This document shows positions 30,215 through 40,848 of a stretch of 64,000 nucleotides of DNA, in pieces. Origin of the DNA: Bryopsis sp. KO-2023 (Eukaryota > Chlorophyta > Ulvophyceae > Bryopsidales > Bryopsidaceae); contig BSYQ01000009.1 of assembly GCA_030272585.1 (NCBI GenBank), forward strand, positions 5,518,001 to 5,582,000, in the 5' to 3' direction. The notes under the pieces were generated by a model, which did no database searches, was not told the origin of the DNA, and saw only the letters and a program-made list of their open reading frames with translations. The stretch's first letter is position 1; each line of letters opens with the position of its first letter. The position numbers were made by a program, and so were the translations under genes.

Positions 30215-30350
30215 AAGGATATACCCCGAGCAAGGATACACCCTGCAAGTAAAACCAGCTGCAAGGTTACACCCTGCAAGCTTACACCCTGCAAGCTTAC
30301 ACCCTGCAAACTTATACCCTGCAAGCTTACACCCTGCAAGCTTACACCGC
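30215..30350 (-). repeat. 15-bp tandem repeats in LINE 5' UTR
   Basis: About eight copies of ACACCCTGCAAGCTT and variants. Because the unit is a multiple of three, the minus strand shows a fictitious GVSLQ pentapeptide repeat. The same repeat, shorter, precedes another ORF1 start at 41126-41200. Confidence 0.85.
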
Positions 30351-30582
30351 CGGTTCCACGCCACAGTGCTACAGTAGAACAAGTGCGACACCCGTGGAAC
30401 AGGTGTTACACCCCTGAGCAAGCGTGTGACAGGGACCCACAACGACCCTTCCAAGCGTGACAACTCCCTGCAGTGGCTGTCACTATCGTGATAGACCTTG
30501 AAACGACAGGTCAGGCGCTCGAATCCCAGTGATCCCACAGCACAGCACAGCACCTCCCACAGCAGCTCCCACAGGCCCAAGC

Positions 30583-30768
30583 GAAGGAGGAACGATCCAG
30601 AAGGGAAAACAGCGCCAGAGAAGACAAAAACAGCGAGCCAGAGGCGAGCAGAGCCTAAGGGAAGCGATCAGAGCCGAAGGAGGAACGATCCAGAAGGGAA
30701 AACAGCGCCAGAGAAGACGAAAACAGCGAGCCAGAGGCGAGCAGAGCCTAAGGGAAGCGATCAGAAAC
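30583..30768. repeat. 93-bp tandem duplication in LINE 5' UTR
   Basis: The block beginning GAAGGAGGAACGATCCAGAA is present twice head to tail with a 93-bp period. The second copy ends where LINE-B is inserted. Confidence 0.85.
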
Positions 30769-31573
30769 AGAAACAGAAACAGAAATTACATGTTGCGAAG
30801 GGCAAATCCGCCCTGTTGCAACCACATACAATGTCTCAGCCATGTCCAAAAGTCCACAGAAGATGAAGTCTCCAATAAAACCCCAATACAATCAACGAGA
30901 GACCCATCACTAGGTTATTAATGTATCAGAAAGTATTGCCAAAAACGTTCCCAAGAGAAAGAAACCTGGAACACCAAGCAACAACCAAAAGGAGAGCGAA
31001 AACTACTGTCAAACGCCCACCACAAACGACCAACAAACGAAAACCAAACAAACAAACACAAAACAAACGAATAAAAACCACGTCACGGCTGAGCCTCAAG
31101 CCACTGAGAGCGAAAATCCAACGCCCGACGAAGGTAAACGGCCACCCGATACTGACCCGGCAAATTGAATAAACGACGCAACGAACACCCCGATTCAGCC
31201 ACCACCGATCCCGCACGCAAACCAGAATACAACGGACAAAAGAAAAGAAAATGCCGCTCGTTCTCAGCCGTCCTGTCGCCTTGCGACAAACAATAAGGAC
31301 AGAAACGCTCGTGCAAAGGCACGTCCCTCCGTTGCAGATCCGCCACATCGATCTCCAAACCGTGCAAACGCGCACGAAAACGCACCCACACCGTTCGCAG
31401 CCCGATGTCTTCGAAAGACGACAGCGCCCGCGAGTATCCAAACACCGGCTTGAACACGTTGTAAAACGCCACGATTCGAGGATGTCCCGAACGAAGACGA
31501 GCCACGATGTCCGCCTTCTACGCCGCAGTCCACGACGCAAGATCCACCTCTGCAGAACCATCGAAGCCAGGAG
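30769..31573 (-). mobile_element. LINE-B copy, 5'-truncated
   Basis: An 805-bp LINE-B on the minus strand with (AAACAG) tail, stem-loop (30785-30825), 3' UTR and RT C-terminal coding (31083-31505, CPYC...HFLFFC). It is inserted exactly upstream of the LINE-D 5' UTR and is itself joined to LINE-A at 31574. Confidence 0.85.
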
Positions 31574-32216
31574 CGAATCGAAACAAGGAAACAAGGAAAC
31601 AAGGATTACAAGTTGCGTAGGGCAAACCGCCCTGTTGCAACGACATACATGAGTGAATCGTGTCCCAACGTTCGAAGCAAGGCAAAAGCCTCTGAATGTA
31701 ATCAACTCCTAAATGAACAAAATCTCCTAAAACAAAAAAGTTCCAACGTCTCTGAAACCAGAAATCCCCAATCGAAACTCAAGAAAGAGCCCAAACGTCA
31801 AAACATAAAACCAAACACAAGAATCGGTCGCTTCCAACTCAGAAACCCAGAGCGAGCGCCCAACAAACAAAGCAAACAACAAAGAACACCAACTTCCCCA
31901 TCAAACGAAACATCCAGAACAACGAAAAACATGGCATCAACGTAGTTGATAAGTTTATGCGGCAGTTGGGCTCTGGGCGGGTAAATTAGTGGCTGTGGAG
32001 GTACAGGGCTTAGCTGTACTCGTTTGAGTGGTCAGGATTTGATGGATGTATTGCTTGGTTCTGGTGCTGCCAAGTGGCAGTCAGACTCTTGATTTGTGGG
32101 GCTCTGAACGCAGCATTACATTTGTAGTGCTGCACAGCACGGATATAAGCAAGCCATTTCGTTTTGTTCTTTACTTTTCTGCTCTTCGAGCATCCCAGCA
32201 ATTCGTTTGCTGGCTC

Positions 32217-32682
32217 CAGAGATAGGACTTGGGCCAAAATTCTGGTCCGGCTACGGTCCGGTCCGGTTACGGTCGAGTTACGGTTCCGTATTACGGCCGT
32301 AACTCCGTACCGTAACCGGAGTAATATGTTGTTTTTACGGTACGGAATAGGTACGGTATAGCTACGGTAGCCCCTAAATCACCGTGAAGTAGTGTGGTTC
32401 AGTGCTAAAGCGTTAGGCTGTAGTCTGTAAGGTCGTGGGTTCGAATCCCCCTGGGTTCCTTTGGGTTCTCGGGACCCTGCGGGGGTTACTATTTACGGTT
32501 TACGGTTGGTACGGTGGTTACGGTCGGTACGGTCCGGTACCGGAGCAGTACGGAGTGGTACGGTGGTCCGGTTCCGAGCACGAAAGCCACTCCGGTCCGG
32601 ACCGTAACTACCGTAACCGTAAGTGACCGGAGTGGGGTTACGGTACGGTTTACGGTACCGTAACCGGAAAGTCCTATCTCTG
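32217..32682 (+). mobile_element. MITE-1 copy 1 (hAT-type, tRNA-like core)
   Basis: 466 bp with perfect 14-bp inverted ends (CAGAGATAGGACTT / AAGTCCTATCTCTG), flanked by the 8-bp duplication GCTGGCTC (32209-32216 and 32683-32690). End sequence and 8-bp duplication fit the hAT superfamily. The interior is mostly TACGGT/ACCGTA palindromic sequence around a tRNA-like core at about 32387-32462. Confidence 0.92.
32387..32462 (+). promoter_or_regulatory. tRNA-like core with A and B boxes (MITE-1 copy 1)
   Basis: TGGTTCAGTGC resembles an RNA polymerase III A box, and GGTTCGAATCC, about 45 bp on, is a perfect B box. A full cloverleaf cannot be drawn: the anticodon stem and acceptor stem do not pair. 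A SINE-like promoter is likelier than a working tRNA gene. Confidence 0.65.
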
Positions 32683-32723
32683 GCTGGCTCCTAGCAGGAG
32701 ATCTCAGTGTAAAGCGACCCTCT

Positions 32724-33392
32724 ATGGAAGAGGAACTCTACAAAGCACTCCGCCACCTACTTGGACGCGACCTGGGCCACTTCGACGACACCTTCGTCAA
32801 GAAAGCGTTTGTTGCCGACCCTGAAGATATACCACACCTACCTGCGAATCCTGTACCGCGCCCAGCAGGCTTGCCTATCGGCGAATATTTCCCTATCGAG
32901 AGCACAGTGCAGGGGCTGCGCTTGCTGGACAGTCTCGGACCTGGTGGTTTCGCCTCGGAGCTAAAAACGTGGTCGCCAGTGGTGTCGGCGAATTTCGACA
33001 TTGTGGCAGGACAGCTGACGGTGCTGTGCTCACCACACACGCCACCACTTGTTCGACAGGTCTTTGGGCCGTACGCACTGGCCTCGTACCGCTCTTTGGT
33101 ACTGGCTGTGGAGTCTTTGGAGGTACTGCGCCTCAAGGCTGACTCATCCGAGAGCCACCCAGGCGCGTGGAAGCTGCTGCAGGAGAAGATCCGCCTGTCC
33201 CACACAGCACGACAATTCAGCGGTACACAAACCGTGGACACCCTGAACTCGCTTTCAGAAGACTACTTGAAGTCGTTGTCCAAGTCCCTGGGGCAGCAAA
33301 AAGCAGCAAACTCGCGTCCAAACCAGTACAACAAGAGGCAGCCAGGTCCCTCCCAAGCAAAGGAAAAGCCAAAGCAGACTAAGACTGACTAG
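32724..33392 (+). CDS. DIRS first ORF, gag-like protein (D2)
   Basis: A 222-residue protein starting MEEELYKALRHLLGRDLGHF. By position it is the gag-like ORF of a DIRS element. No zinc knuckle is present; the C-terminal 35 residues are basic and Gln/Pro-rich (PNQYNKRQPGPSQAKEKPKQ), suiting nucleic acid binding. It ends in TAG, directly followed by the ATG of the RT frame in the same reading frame, so the two could be joined by stop readthrough or by re-initiation. The start follows the MITE-1 insertion by 33 bp; no longer in-frame start is seen in the element. Confidence 0.75.
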   Translation: MEEELYKALRHLLGRDLGHFDDTFVKKAFVADPEDIPHLPANPVPRPAGLPIGEYFPIESTVQGLRLLDSLGPGGFASELKTWSPVVSANFDIVAGQLTVLCSPHTPPLVRQVFGPYALASYRSLVLAVESLEVLRLKADSSESHPGAWKLLQEKIRLSHTARQFSGTQTVDTLNSLSEDYLKSLSKSLGQQKAANSRPNQYNKRQPGPSQAKEKPKQTKTD

Positions 33393-34462
33393 ATGGGGGA
33401 CGACCTGTTTTCTCAGTGGACTGCCCTGAAGGTACGCCGCAGTGTCAAGCAATGGGAACGGATAGGAACCTCAAGGGAGGTACTCAGAGTCATATCCGAG
33501 GGGGTGAGGATACGTTTTGATGGAAAACCACGAACGCAGCAGTTCTGTGGGTCTTTTCTCACGTCTGAAACGGAAAGAAAAGAGTGGAGAGATATCAGGA
33601 AGGATTATTTAGCGAAGGGTGCAATCAGCATCGTAGATAATCCTGATCCCACGGCTCATGTAAGCCGGTCTTTTTTCGTACCAAAGAAGGACGAAAATGG
33701 GAAAATAACTGGGCAGCGTTTGGTGATAGATTTGAGGCCTCTGAATTCACAGGTGTTAGAGTACCCTGTGCAATACGAGGACCTTCGTTCTCTGCCGCAC
33801 ATACTGCGCCAGAATGATTCTTTGATCAAATTTGATTTGAAAGACGCATTTTTTCATGTCGGGATTCACCCTGACCACAAGAAATTTTTTCAATTTGAGG
33901 TAGATGGTGAGCGTTTTCAGTGTGAAGTTTTGCCGTTTGGGTTTCGGGGCTCACCCAGAATTTATTGCGATTTGATCAAGAATTTGGTTCGTTTTTTGAG
34001 AAATCCAGGAAGGATTAAAAACATGAGGAAAGAAGGAAAAAATGATTTTTTGTACGATTATTGGCAACGGTATAGAAACGAAACCAGGGTCAGATTGACC
34101 TGGTATTTGGATGATTTTCTTTGCATGCATCTCTCAGCAGCAGAGCTGCGGGTTTTTGGGCGCATCATCAGGGGGATGTTCGCTCAAATGGGGGTCTCTT
34201 GGAAGGATTCGAAGTGCATTTGGGAGCCCTGCCAGAAGCTGCACCATCTGGGATTTTTGGTGGACAGTAAGGCAGCGTTGTTTGTTCTTCCTCCACACAG
34301 GTTGACCCGCCTTCGAAACCAGGCTCGGACGCTCAGAATCCGAATCCTCAAGAATGGGCGTCGGGTGCCAGCCAGAGTGCTGGCGTCTTTCATGGGTTTC
34401 GCCCAGTCATGCGCTCCCGCTATCAAAGGAACGAGGTTCTGGCTGCGCCACCTATACGATTC
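33393..34462 (+). pseudogene. DIRS reverse transcriptase, polymerase part (D2)
   Basis: The RT frame starts MGDDLFSQWTALKVRR immediately after the gag-like stop. It contains RT motif A FDLKDAFFHVG, motif B LPFGFRGSP and catalytic YLDDFL. After RHLYDS it is broken by LINE-C (34463-35293, 9-bp duplication) and resumes at 35303. Compared with D1 it has many substitutions (RTQQFCGSFLTSETERKEW here), so D2 is a distinct, older or more diverged lineage. Confidence 0.88.
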
Positions 34463-35293
34463 AAGGAAACAAGGAAACAAGGATTACAAGTTGCGTAGGG
34501 CAAACCGCCCTGTTGCAACGACATACCTTGTGAATTGTGTCCCAACGTTCGAAGCAAGGCAAAAGCCTCTGGATGTAATCAACTCCTAAAGAGAAACAAA
34601 TCAACGAATAAAAAGTCCAACGAGGAACAAATCCTCAAGCTGAACACCAGCCCAAGCCAAACCAAAACAGCAGCGAGTGACAAACACTCAAACTGCTGAA
34701 ATGACCTAACAGGACGCAATCTAGAAAACGAGAAGACCAAACCAAGCGAGGGACCAACCCTCAAGCCGCGACTCAGCCCAGGCAAAACCAGAAACTAAAA
34801 ACCAAACATCAAAAACCCTCCAACCTATGCCAGCCCAGACCAAGCAAAACAATAACAAAAAAAAAGAACCAAAGAAAAAATCCAGCGAGGAACAAATCCT
34901 CAAGCTGAATACCAGCCCAAACCAAGCCAAAACAGCAGCGAGTGACAAACACTCAAACCACTGAGATGGCCTAACAGGACGCAATCTAGAAAACGAGAAA
35001 ACCAAACCAGACGAGGGACCAACCCTCAAGCCGCTACTCAGCCCAGGCGAAACCAGAAAAGAAAATAATCACCGAAAGAGACGAGCGAGGAACAAATCCT
35101 CCAACCCGTGCCAGCCCAGACCAAGCATAACAACAACATAAGCAGAACCGAAGAAAAATCCAGCGAGGAACATTTATCCAACATAACGCAATCAAGATAG
35201 CAATAAACCGAAACCAATCACAAGACGATACTGAGCAAACCCATTGCAAAAAGCCACCAACCCAGCAGAAAATGGAAGAAAACCATGCTATGG
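34463..35293 (-). mobile_element. LINE-C copy inserted in D2 RT
   Basis: An 831-bp minus-strand LINE-C: GGAAACAA-type tail, LINE-A-like stem-loop and 3' region with the GAGG/CCTC repeats. It is truncated before the zinc-knuckle ORF. Flanked by ATACGATTC (34454-34462 and 35294-35302). Confidence 0.92.
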
Positions 35294-35302
35294 ATACGAT
35301 TC

Positions 35303-36263
35303 CCTCAAGGGCAAGAAGAGTTGGAGCACCAGAGTGCAGGTTTCACGCCCGGCGATCGCAGCCCTGCGATTTTGGGAGCAGCTTACCCCCGAAAAGACAA
35401 CGATGTGCATTTGGCGGCCTCCGCATTCGGCAGACCTCGCAGTGGACGCCAGTTTGACAGGATGGGGAGCGTCTCTGAAAATCCATGGGAACTCTTCGGA
35501 GGAGGCTCCACCGTTGGCTTTGGCAGCAGGGTTCTGGAAGGGGGAGGAGCACATCAATCTACGAGAGTTACAGGCAGTGGGCTTGGCGGTCAAGGCTTTC
35601 AGAGACAGGATCACCGATCGGCATTTGAAGTGCATCACGGACAGTCAAGTGATCGCCGCCATATTGCGGAGTCAATGTTCCCGTTCCAGTCGGCTGTTCC
35701 AAGAATACAAACGCCTCTATTGGCTTATGGAAGCTCTGAACATCGATTTTCAAGTGGAGTGGATACCCAGCGCACAAAACGTGTATCCCGACGCTCTATC
35801 GCGCCTCAACGAGACGCAGGAGTACAGACTGAACCCTCGGATTTTCCAGAGGTTGCAGGAGCAGTTCCATTTGACGATCGACCGCTTCGCTTCCTTGGGG
35901 ACACGACAGCTGGGGAGGTTCAACAGCCTCGATCGAGAGCCCGGGACAGAAGGGACGAGTTGTTTACACCTGAGCCTGGATTTGTGGAGGGCGGAGAGGA
36001 ACTGGGTGTTCCCCCCGATCGAGAACGTTCCCGAAGTCGCGAGACATCTCCTCCAGCACAATCTCCCGTGCCTGTTGTTGACGCCGCACTGGGTGGATCG
36101 CTGGTGGCACCAAGAGCTCATGGCGGAAGCGACTCTGATCACGGTTCTGAGTCCTCATGCGGCGATGATTCTGCCAGGACGGTTCGGAGGGCAAGTGCCT
36201 CCAGGCGCGTGCTACTGGCGTTGGAGTGTTTTCAAGACGGGGATTGGCTTACCAGGCTGGTGA
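35303..36263 (+). pseudogene. DIRS RNase H domain and C-terminus (D2)
   Basis: Continuation of the D2 RT frame after LINE-C: connection region (RPAIAALRFWEQLTPEKTTM), RNase H with VDASLTGWGASLKIH, RELQAVGLAV, ITDSQVIAAIL and PDALSRL, and the terminus SVFKTGIGLPGW with TGA. On its own it lacks the polymerase. A second frame is open across the same DNA and leads into the recombinase; the D1 equivalent is closed, so that overlap is not taken as coding. Confidence 0.85.
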
Positions 36264-36322
36264 CCGAGGGGTTCTCGGAGTATTGGAGCGACAAAATTAT
36301 CGAGCTCGGGCTGGAGCGCACG

Positions 36323-37312
36323 ATGATTTTGGTTTCGCAGCGATTGGAAGCATTGGCAAGGTCCTCTCAAAAAGAAGTGAGAGGCAAATTTTTGAAGTTT
36401 TTGGTTTTCTGCCGTGGAGAAGGCTTCGAAGCATTCCCACCATCAGAAGGGGCGGTGCTGGCTTATGTCCATGCCTTGAAATTGAGCGGTACAATCAAGG
36501 CAAGCAGCTCCCCCAACTATCTTTCTGCAATTTCGAGCTTGATGAGGCTCTTGGGGCACGACTTTACGGCTTTCACGTCGATGGTAAACGGGGTGCTGAC
36601 TGGGTGGGGCAAGGAAACCGCGCCCGAGGATGGAATCCACGCGTTTCCCGCAGCAACAATGGAGAGGTGTTTGGACACCCTGACCGATGCTACTCCTCTC
36701 GAGGTGTGGCGCGACGTGCTGTTGTGCACCACTATGTTTTTGTTTTTCAGTCGGTCTTGTTCTGGAGCTGGATTGTTGATGTCGGATATCACTGTTTTCG
36801 CGTCGGAGAACGCCATATTTTTCCGGGAGCGGTTTACGAAGAAGGTGGCAACCGATCCAGCACAGACACGCATGCGGTTGCGGACATTGCGGAATCTGCC
36901 TACAGACCTGGTGGCACGGTATTTGGACTTTTTCGAGGCTCGCAATGCCGCATGGGCTGACCGACAGGAGCACTCGTCGTTTTGCTGGCAATTGCCTGGT
37001 GAGGCTCCCATCGCAACAGGAGCAGCTGTGAGAAAACGATTCGAGGCCCTGATGGCCTATTTTTCTGCCATCATTCCCCCTGGCAATTGGACGAGCCACT
37101 CGCTACGGAAGGGAGGGGCCACAGCAGCAGTCCATGCGGGCATCCCCATGTGGAAGGTCCGTGCTTGGGGCCATTGGAGTCCGACTTCCAAGGCTGTTTG
37201 GCGCTACGTGGACTTGACTGCCCCTGCTGACCCCTTTGGTTCCCGCTTGTTCGCGGGACTGGAGGCATCTACTGCCGCGCTGGTGAGCGAGGAGTCCCCG
37301 CCACCATCTTGA
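36323..37312 (+). CDS. DIRS tyrosine recombinase (D2)
   Basis: The integrase of the element, a lambda-integrase-family tyrosine recombinase acting on circular DNA. The catalytic region shows a first Arg box (FFSRSCSGAGLLMSDI, about residue 143), the H-x-x-R box (TSHSLRKGGATAAVHAGIP, about 259-262) and the nucleophile in WRYVDL (about 294). It ends EESPPPS, TGA. The start given is the first ATG beyond most of the RT overlap; the frame is open upstream to 35285, so the N-terminus could extend (WLTRLVTEGFSEYWSDKI precedes it). It is the only complete recombinase in the window. Confidence 0.8.
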   Translation: MILVSQRLEALARSSQKEVRGKFLKFLVFCRGEGFEAFPPSEGAVLAYVHALKLSGTIKASSSPNYLSAISSLMRLLGHDFTAFTSMVNGVLTGWGKETAPEDGIHAFPAATMERCLDTLTDATPLEVWRDVLLCTTMFLFFSRSCSGAGLLMSDITVFASENAIFFRERFTKKVATDPAQTRMRLRTLRNLPTDLVARYLDFFEARNAAWADRQEHSSFCWQLPGEAPIATGAAVRKRFEALMAYFSAIIPPGNWTSHSLRKGGATAAVHAGIPMWKVRAWGHWSPTSKAVWRYVDLTAPADPFGSRLFAGLEASTAALVSEESPPPS

Positions 37313-37330
37313 CTGTTGATGGTTATGGGG

Positions 37331-37979
37331 CAAAATGATTATATCAAAACAATGGCTGTGGTTATTTGGACAATTCTGGTTTTTATTTAAAGATGCTGGT
37401 TTTTATTATCTTGTGTTCATGAGTGTTCGGTTCTGGGGTGGGTTTGCCCCAACGATTTCACGTCATAAATGGCATCAACGTAGTTGATAAGTTTATGCGG
37501 CAGTTGGGCTCTGGGCGGGTAAATTAGTGGCTGTGGAGGTACAGGGCTTAGCTGTACTCGTTTGAGTGGTCAGGATTTGATGGATGTATTGCTTGGTTCT
37601 GGTGCTGCCAAGTGGCAGTCAGACTCTTGATTTGTGGGGCTCTGAACGCAGCATTACATTTGTAGTGCTGCACAGCACGGATATAAGCAAGCCATTTCGT
37701 TTTGTTCTTCACTTTTCTGCTCTCCCACCCACCCTCCCGGTCTATCGGTTTTTTGTTTTAGTTAAAAACATTTGGATAATTAGGTTTTTGTCGCTTTCTG
37801 GCTCCGAAAAGCCAAACTGGGATATTCTTCTAAGAGAAGGCAAAATGATTATATCAAAACAATGGCTGTGGTTATTTGGACAATTCTGGTTTTTATTTAA
37901 AGATGCTGGTTTTTATTATCTTGTGTTCATGAGTGTTCGGTTCTGGGGTGGGTTTGCCCCAACGATTTCACGTCATAAA
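37331..37979 (+). repeat. D2 3' split direct repeats B1-A2-B2
   Basis: B1 (37331-37469) and B2 (37841-37979) are near-identical 139-bp units from CAAAATGATTATATCAAAAC to CGTCATAAA. A2 (37470-37724) repeats A1 (31932-32186). A ~115-bp unique spacer separates A2 from B2. These repeats are where the recombinase is expected to act. Confidence 0.9.
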
Positions 37980-38004
37980 AACACCACCAGTCGCTACAAG
38001 CCCA

Positions 38005-40229
38005 CTACGAACGAGCGTCCAACCACTCCCTACGCAAGGCGAGCGCCCGGCGAATATAAACAGCCACACGAACCTGCCCCGGACAATTAAACAAACGAAA
38101 CAGAGAGCCACGACTCTCTTCCACGACCGAGTTCACACGCAACCGCACATAAAGCGGACAAGCAAAAAGAAAATGCACCTCGTTTTCAGGCGTCGAAACC
38201 CCAGCGGCCAAACAAAACGGACAATACCTCTCGTTCAAAGGCACGTCTCTATCACTCAAGTCCACAGCATCGATCTCCAAACCGTGAAGACGAGCCCGAA
38301 AACGCACCCAAGTCGTACGCAAACCCAAATCCGTAAAAGAAGACAGCGCCTTCGTGTAACAAAACGTCGGTTTGAACCGATTGTAATACGCCACGATACG
38401 CGGATGTCGAGAACGCAACTGACCCACAATATCTGCCTTATAGGCACGCGCCCAGGTCGCCACGTCCACCTCCACAAACCCATCGAACTGTGGAACAAAG
38501 CGTCTCACCATTTCACGAAACTGGACCCACCAAGAACGCCGAGAATCCGGCTGACCACGCAACCAGAACAGCATCGCCCGCGTGGGATGCGTCGCCGGCA
38601 ATTGCATCAGGCGATTCCAAAACTTCAACGCGTTCCGGTACAAATAATACGTGACCGGCAAAACACCACACTCCACATACACGAAATTCTTCAGCGCCCT
38701 CGTCGGAAGACGTAGCACCGATTTTAAGTAACGCACCAACAGATCGTTCAGCTCCCGCTTGTGCTGCTGAGTCAGAAAGAACACCCAAACCGGCGCAGCA
38801 TACTGCACCTTCCCCAAAACGTACATCTTGAAGAGAGCCACCAGAGTCCGTGGATCCCTCAAACCGATCTCAAACGCCCTCGCACGCAAACGCCCAACAG
38901 CCACGTTGCCCGCACACAACACCTTGGAAATATGCTCCCGAAACACGTTGACGTCCCCAGGCCCATCGTAAAACACCACACCCAAATACTTGAGCGTGCG
39001 CTGCAACGGCACATCGTGTCCACCAAACGAAACCGAAGTACGCGACCCCGGGTTCACTGCAAGCACCTCCGTCTTCTCATGGTTTGTCTTGATATGCCAG
39101 TCTTGCTCAAACCGAAGCGTCAAGTCGCCCACCGCCTGCACACCTTCCTCATCACGCAAAGGCACCAGAGTGTCGTCCGCAAAGATCATTGCGACGATCT
39201 TCACCAGGTCAAAAACAACTCGTTCCAAGTCCAGTCGCTCCAAGAGAAGAGGAAAGTTATCATGGTAACAGGTATACAACAGAGGACTGAAAGGGCAGCC
39301 TTGTCGCACACCACGTCGCATCTCAAACGAGCGCGAACAGCCACGAGTCCCCCTAACCACCGCCGAGGAGTTGTGATACATGTACCTCACAAGTTCAATC
39401 AGCCACGGATGCAGGCCCATACGTCGCAAGTGCAACCACAAGCGATCGTGATGCACACTGTCGTAAGCTTTCGCCAAATCCATCGACAGCAAAAACAACA
39501 AGTTCCCAGTCTTCTTCGCCCAGAAAATGAGACCCCACGCCAGCAAAATCCAAGTCACCGTTTCACAGCCCCTCCGAAAACCGGCCTGAGTGGGATGACG
39601 AACAGGGTCCAACACAGGTGCGACGCGCTCCATCAACGTATAAACAAACAGTTTGTACCACACCGTACAGAGCATGATCGGACGATAACGAATGGGATCC
39701 GAACGTTGTCCACGGTTCTTGTAAATGGGGCGCACCATACCAAACAGCCAGCTCCGAGGAACACGTCTCTCGCGAAGGCATCGATTAAAGAGAGCGAGCA
39801 GCAACGGAAGCCAAGCCTCCTGCAACCCCTGTCCCTTGAAGAACGCCGGCGTCCACGAATCCGCACCAGCACACGTCCCCAGTTTCAACTTTCTCACCGC
39901 CTGCTTGACCTCCACGTCAGTAAAAGGCGTCACAAGGTCGTCACGTCCCAACACATCGCTCCTGATATCAACATGAGGCTCTGGATCATCCGTATCAAGA
40001 GAGGAGGCCTCGAAAAACTCCGTAAAGTGCTTGTGCCAATCGTCCAAAGTTACAGCATCAGAAGCACGCTTCTGCCTCGGAAACAAAGTGGAGTGAAAAC
40101 GTTTGGAATCCTCCTTGAAGAGTCGCTGCATATAGTCACCATATCCCAGGTCGAACTGACGCTTCTCTCGAGCCAAAACAGCAAAATAGTGATTCCTCAA
40201 TCTCCTCGCATCAACAGCCAGATCCTTAG
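38005..40229 (-). CDS. LINE-A reverse transcriptase, long open frame (partial ORF2)
   Basis: The best RT in the window: about 740 codons without a stop. N-terminal region RNHYFAVLAREKRQFDLGYG; fingers CAGADSWTPAFFKGQGL (about 110); palm motif A SMDLAKAYDSV with Asp near residue 241; GVRQGCPFSPLLY (about 297); catalytic FADDTLVPL (340-343); thumb; zinc motif CPFC...EVHFLFAC (about 655-675); C-terminus WLDARS, TAG. The 5' end is truncated (the frame is open to 40229 with no start), so the endonuclease is missing. Absence of stops suggests a fairly recent insertion. D2 sits in its 3' UTR. Confidence 0.9.
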
Positions 40230-40848
40230 ACGTGCCTTTGAACGAGAGGTATTGTCCGTTTTGTTTGGCCGCTGGGGTTTCGACGCCTGAAAACGAGGTG
40301 CATTTTCTTTTTGCTTGTCCGCTTTATGTGCGGTTGCGTGTGAACTCGGTTGTGGAAGAGAGTCGTGGCTCTCTGTTTCGTTTGTTTAATTGTCCGGGGC
40401 AGGTTCGTGTGGCTGTTTATATTCGCCGGGCGCTCGCCTTGCGTAGAGAGTGGTTGGACGCTCGTTCGTAGTGGGCTTGTAGCGACTGGTGGTGTTTGTT
40501 TTTCGTTGTTCTGGATGTTTCGTTTGATGGGGACGTTGGTGTTCTTTGTTGTTTGCTTTGTTTGTTGTGCGCTCGCTCTGGGTTCCTGAGTTGGAAGCGA
40601 CCGATTCTTGTGTTTGGTTTTATGTTTTGACGTTTGGGCTCTTTCTTGAGTTTCGATTGGGGATTTCTGGTTTCAGAGACGTTGGAACTTTTTTGTTTTA
40701 GGAGATTTTGTTCATTTAGGAGTTGATTACATTCAGAGGCTTTTGCCTTGCTTCGAACGTTGGGACACGATTCACTCATGTATGTCGTTGCAACAGGGCG
40801 GTTTGCCCTACGCAACTTGTAATCCTTGTATCCTTGTATCCTTGTATC
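40230..40848 (+). mobile_element. LINE-A 3' end, plus strand
   Basis: The RT C-terminal codons (CPFCLAAGVSTPENEVHFLF, to WLDARS at 40471), the 3' UTR, the stem-loop (about 40789-40818) and a (CCTTGTAT)-type tail. It meets the minus-strand LINE-A head-on at 40229. A LINE 5' fragment follows at 40849. Confidence 0.85.

Larger units (their letters stand above)
27057..30768 (-). mobile_element. LINE-D, 5' half with ORF1 and endonuclease
   Basis: The 5' half of a LINE on the minus strand: 5' UTR with tandem repeats (30131-30768), ORF1 (30130 down to 27921, split by a LINE-A insertion at 28846-29829) and the endonuclease start of ORF2. D3 inserted in the endonuclease C-terminal region. The RT half is not traceable, so it cannot be said whether this is the 5' part of family A, B or another. 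Confidence 0.8.
31932..37979 (+). mobile_element. D2, DIRS-like element with gag, RT-RH and recombinase
   Basis: A 6.0-kb plus-strand element. A1 31932-32186; gag-like ORF 32724-33392; RT-RNase H 33393-36263 (broken by LINE-C); recombinase to 37312; B1 37331-37469; A2 37470-37724; spacer; B2 37841-37979. No target duplication. It is the only D element here with an intact first ORF and recombinase. A MITE-1 copy lies between A1 and gag. Confidence 0.88.
31574..40229 (-). mobile_element. LINE-A copy split by D2
   Basis: A LINE-A on the minus strand whose 3' UTR and tail lie at 31574-31931 and whose coding part lies at 37980-40229. The flanks rejoin exactly (CGAAAAAC to AAACACC) across D2. It is 5'-truncated within the region joining endonuclease and RT. 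Confidence 0.88.

Noticed and set aside
32387-32462. Functional tRNA gene in each MITE-1
   Set aside because: Acceptor and anticodon stems do not pair, the T stem has a mismatch in all four copies and the would-be anticodon differs (GTA, GTA, GCA, GCG). Kept as a promoter-like core only.
35285-36322. Long frame overlapping the D2 RNase H as an extended recombinase N-terminus
   Set aside because: The equivalent frame in D0, D1 and D3 is broken by stops, and its translation has no recombinase-like features until shortly before 36323.
38761-40290. 509-codon plus-strand frame
   Set aside because: It is the antisense of the LINE-A reverse transcriptase; basic low-complexity translation with no domain.
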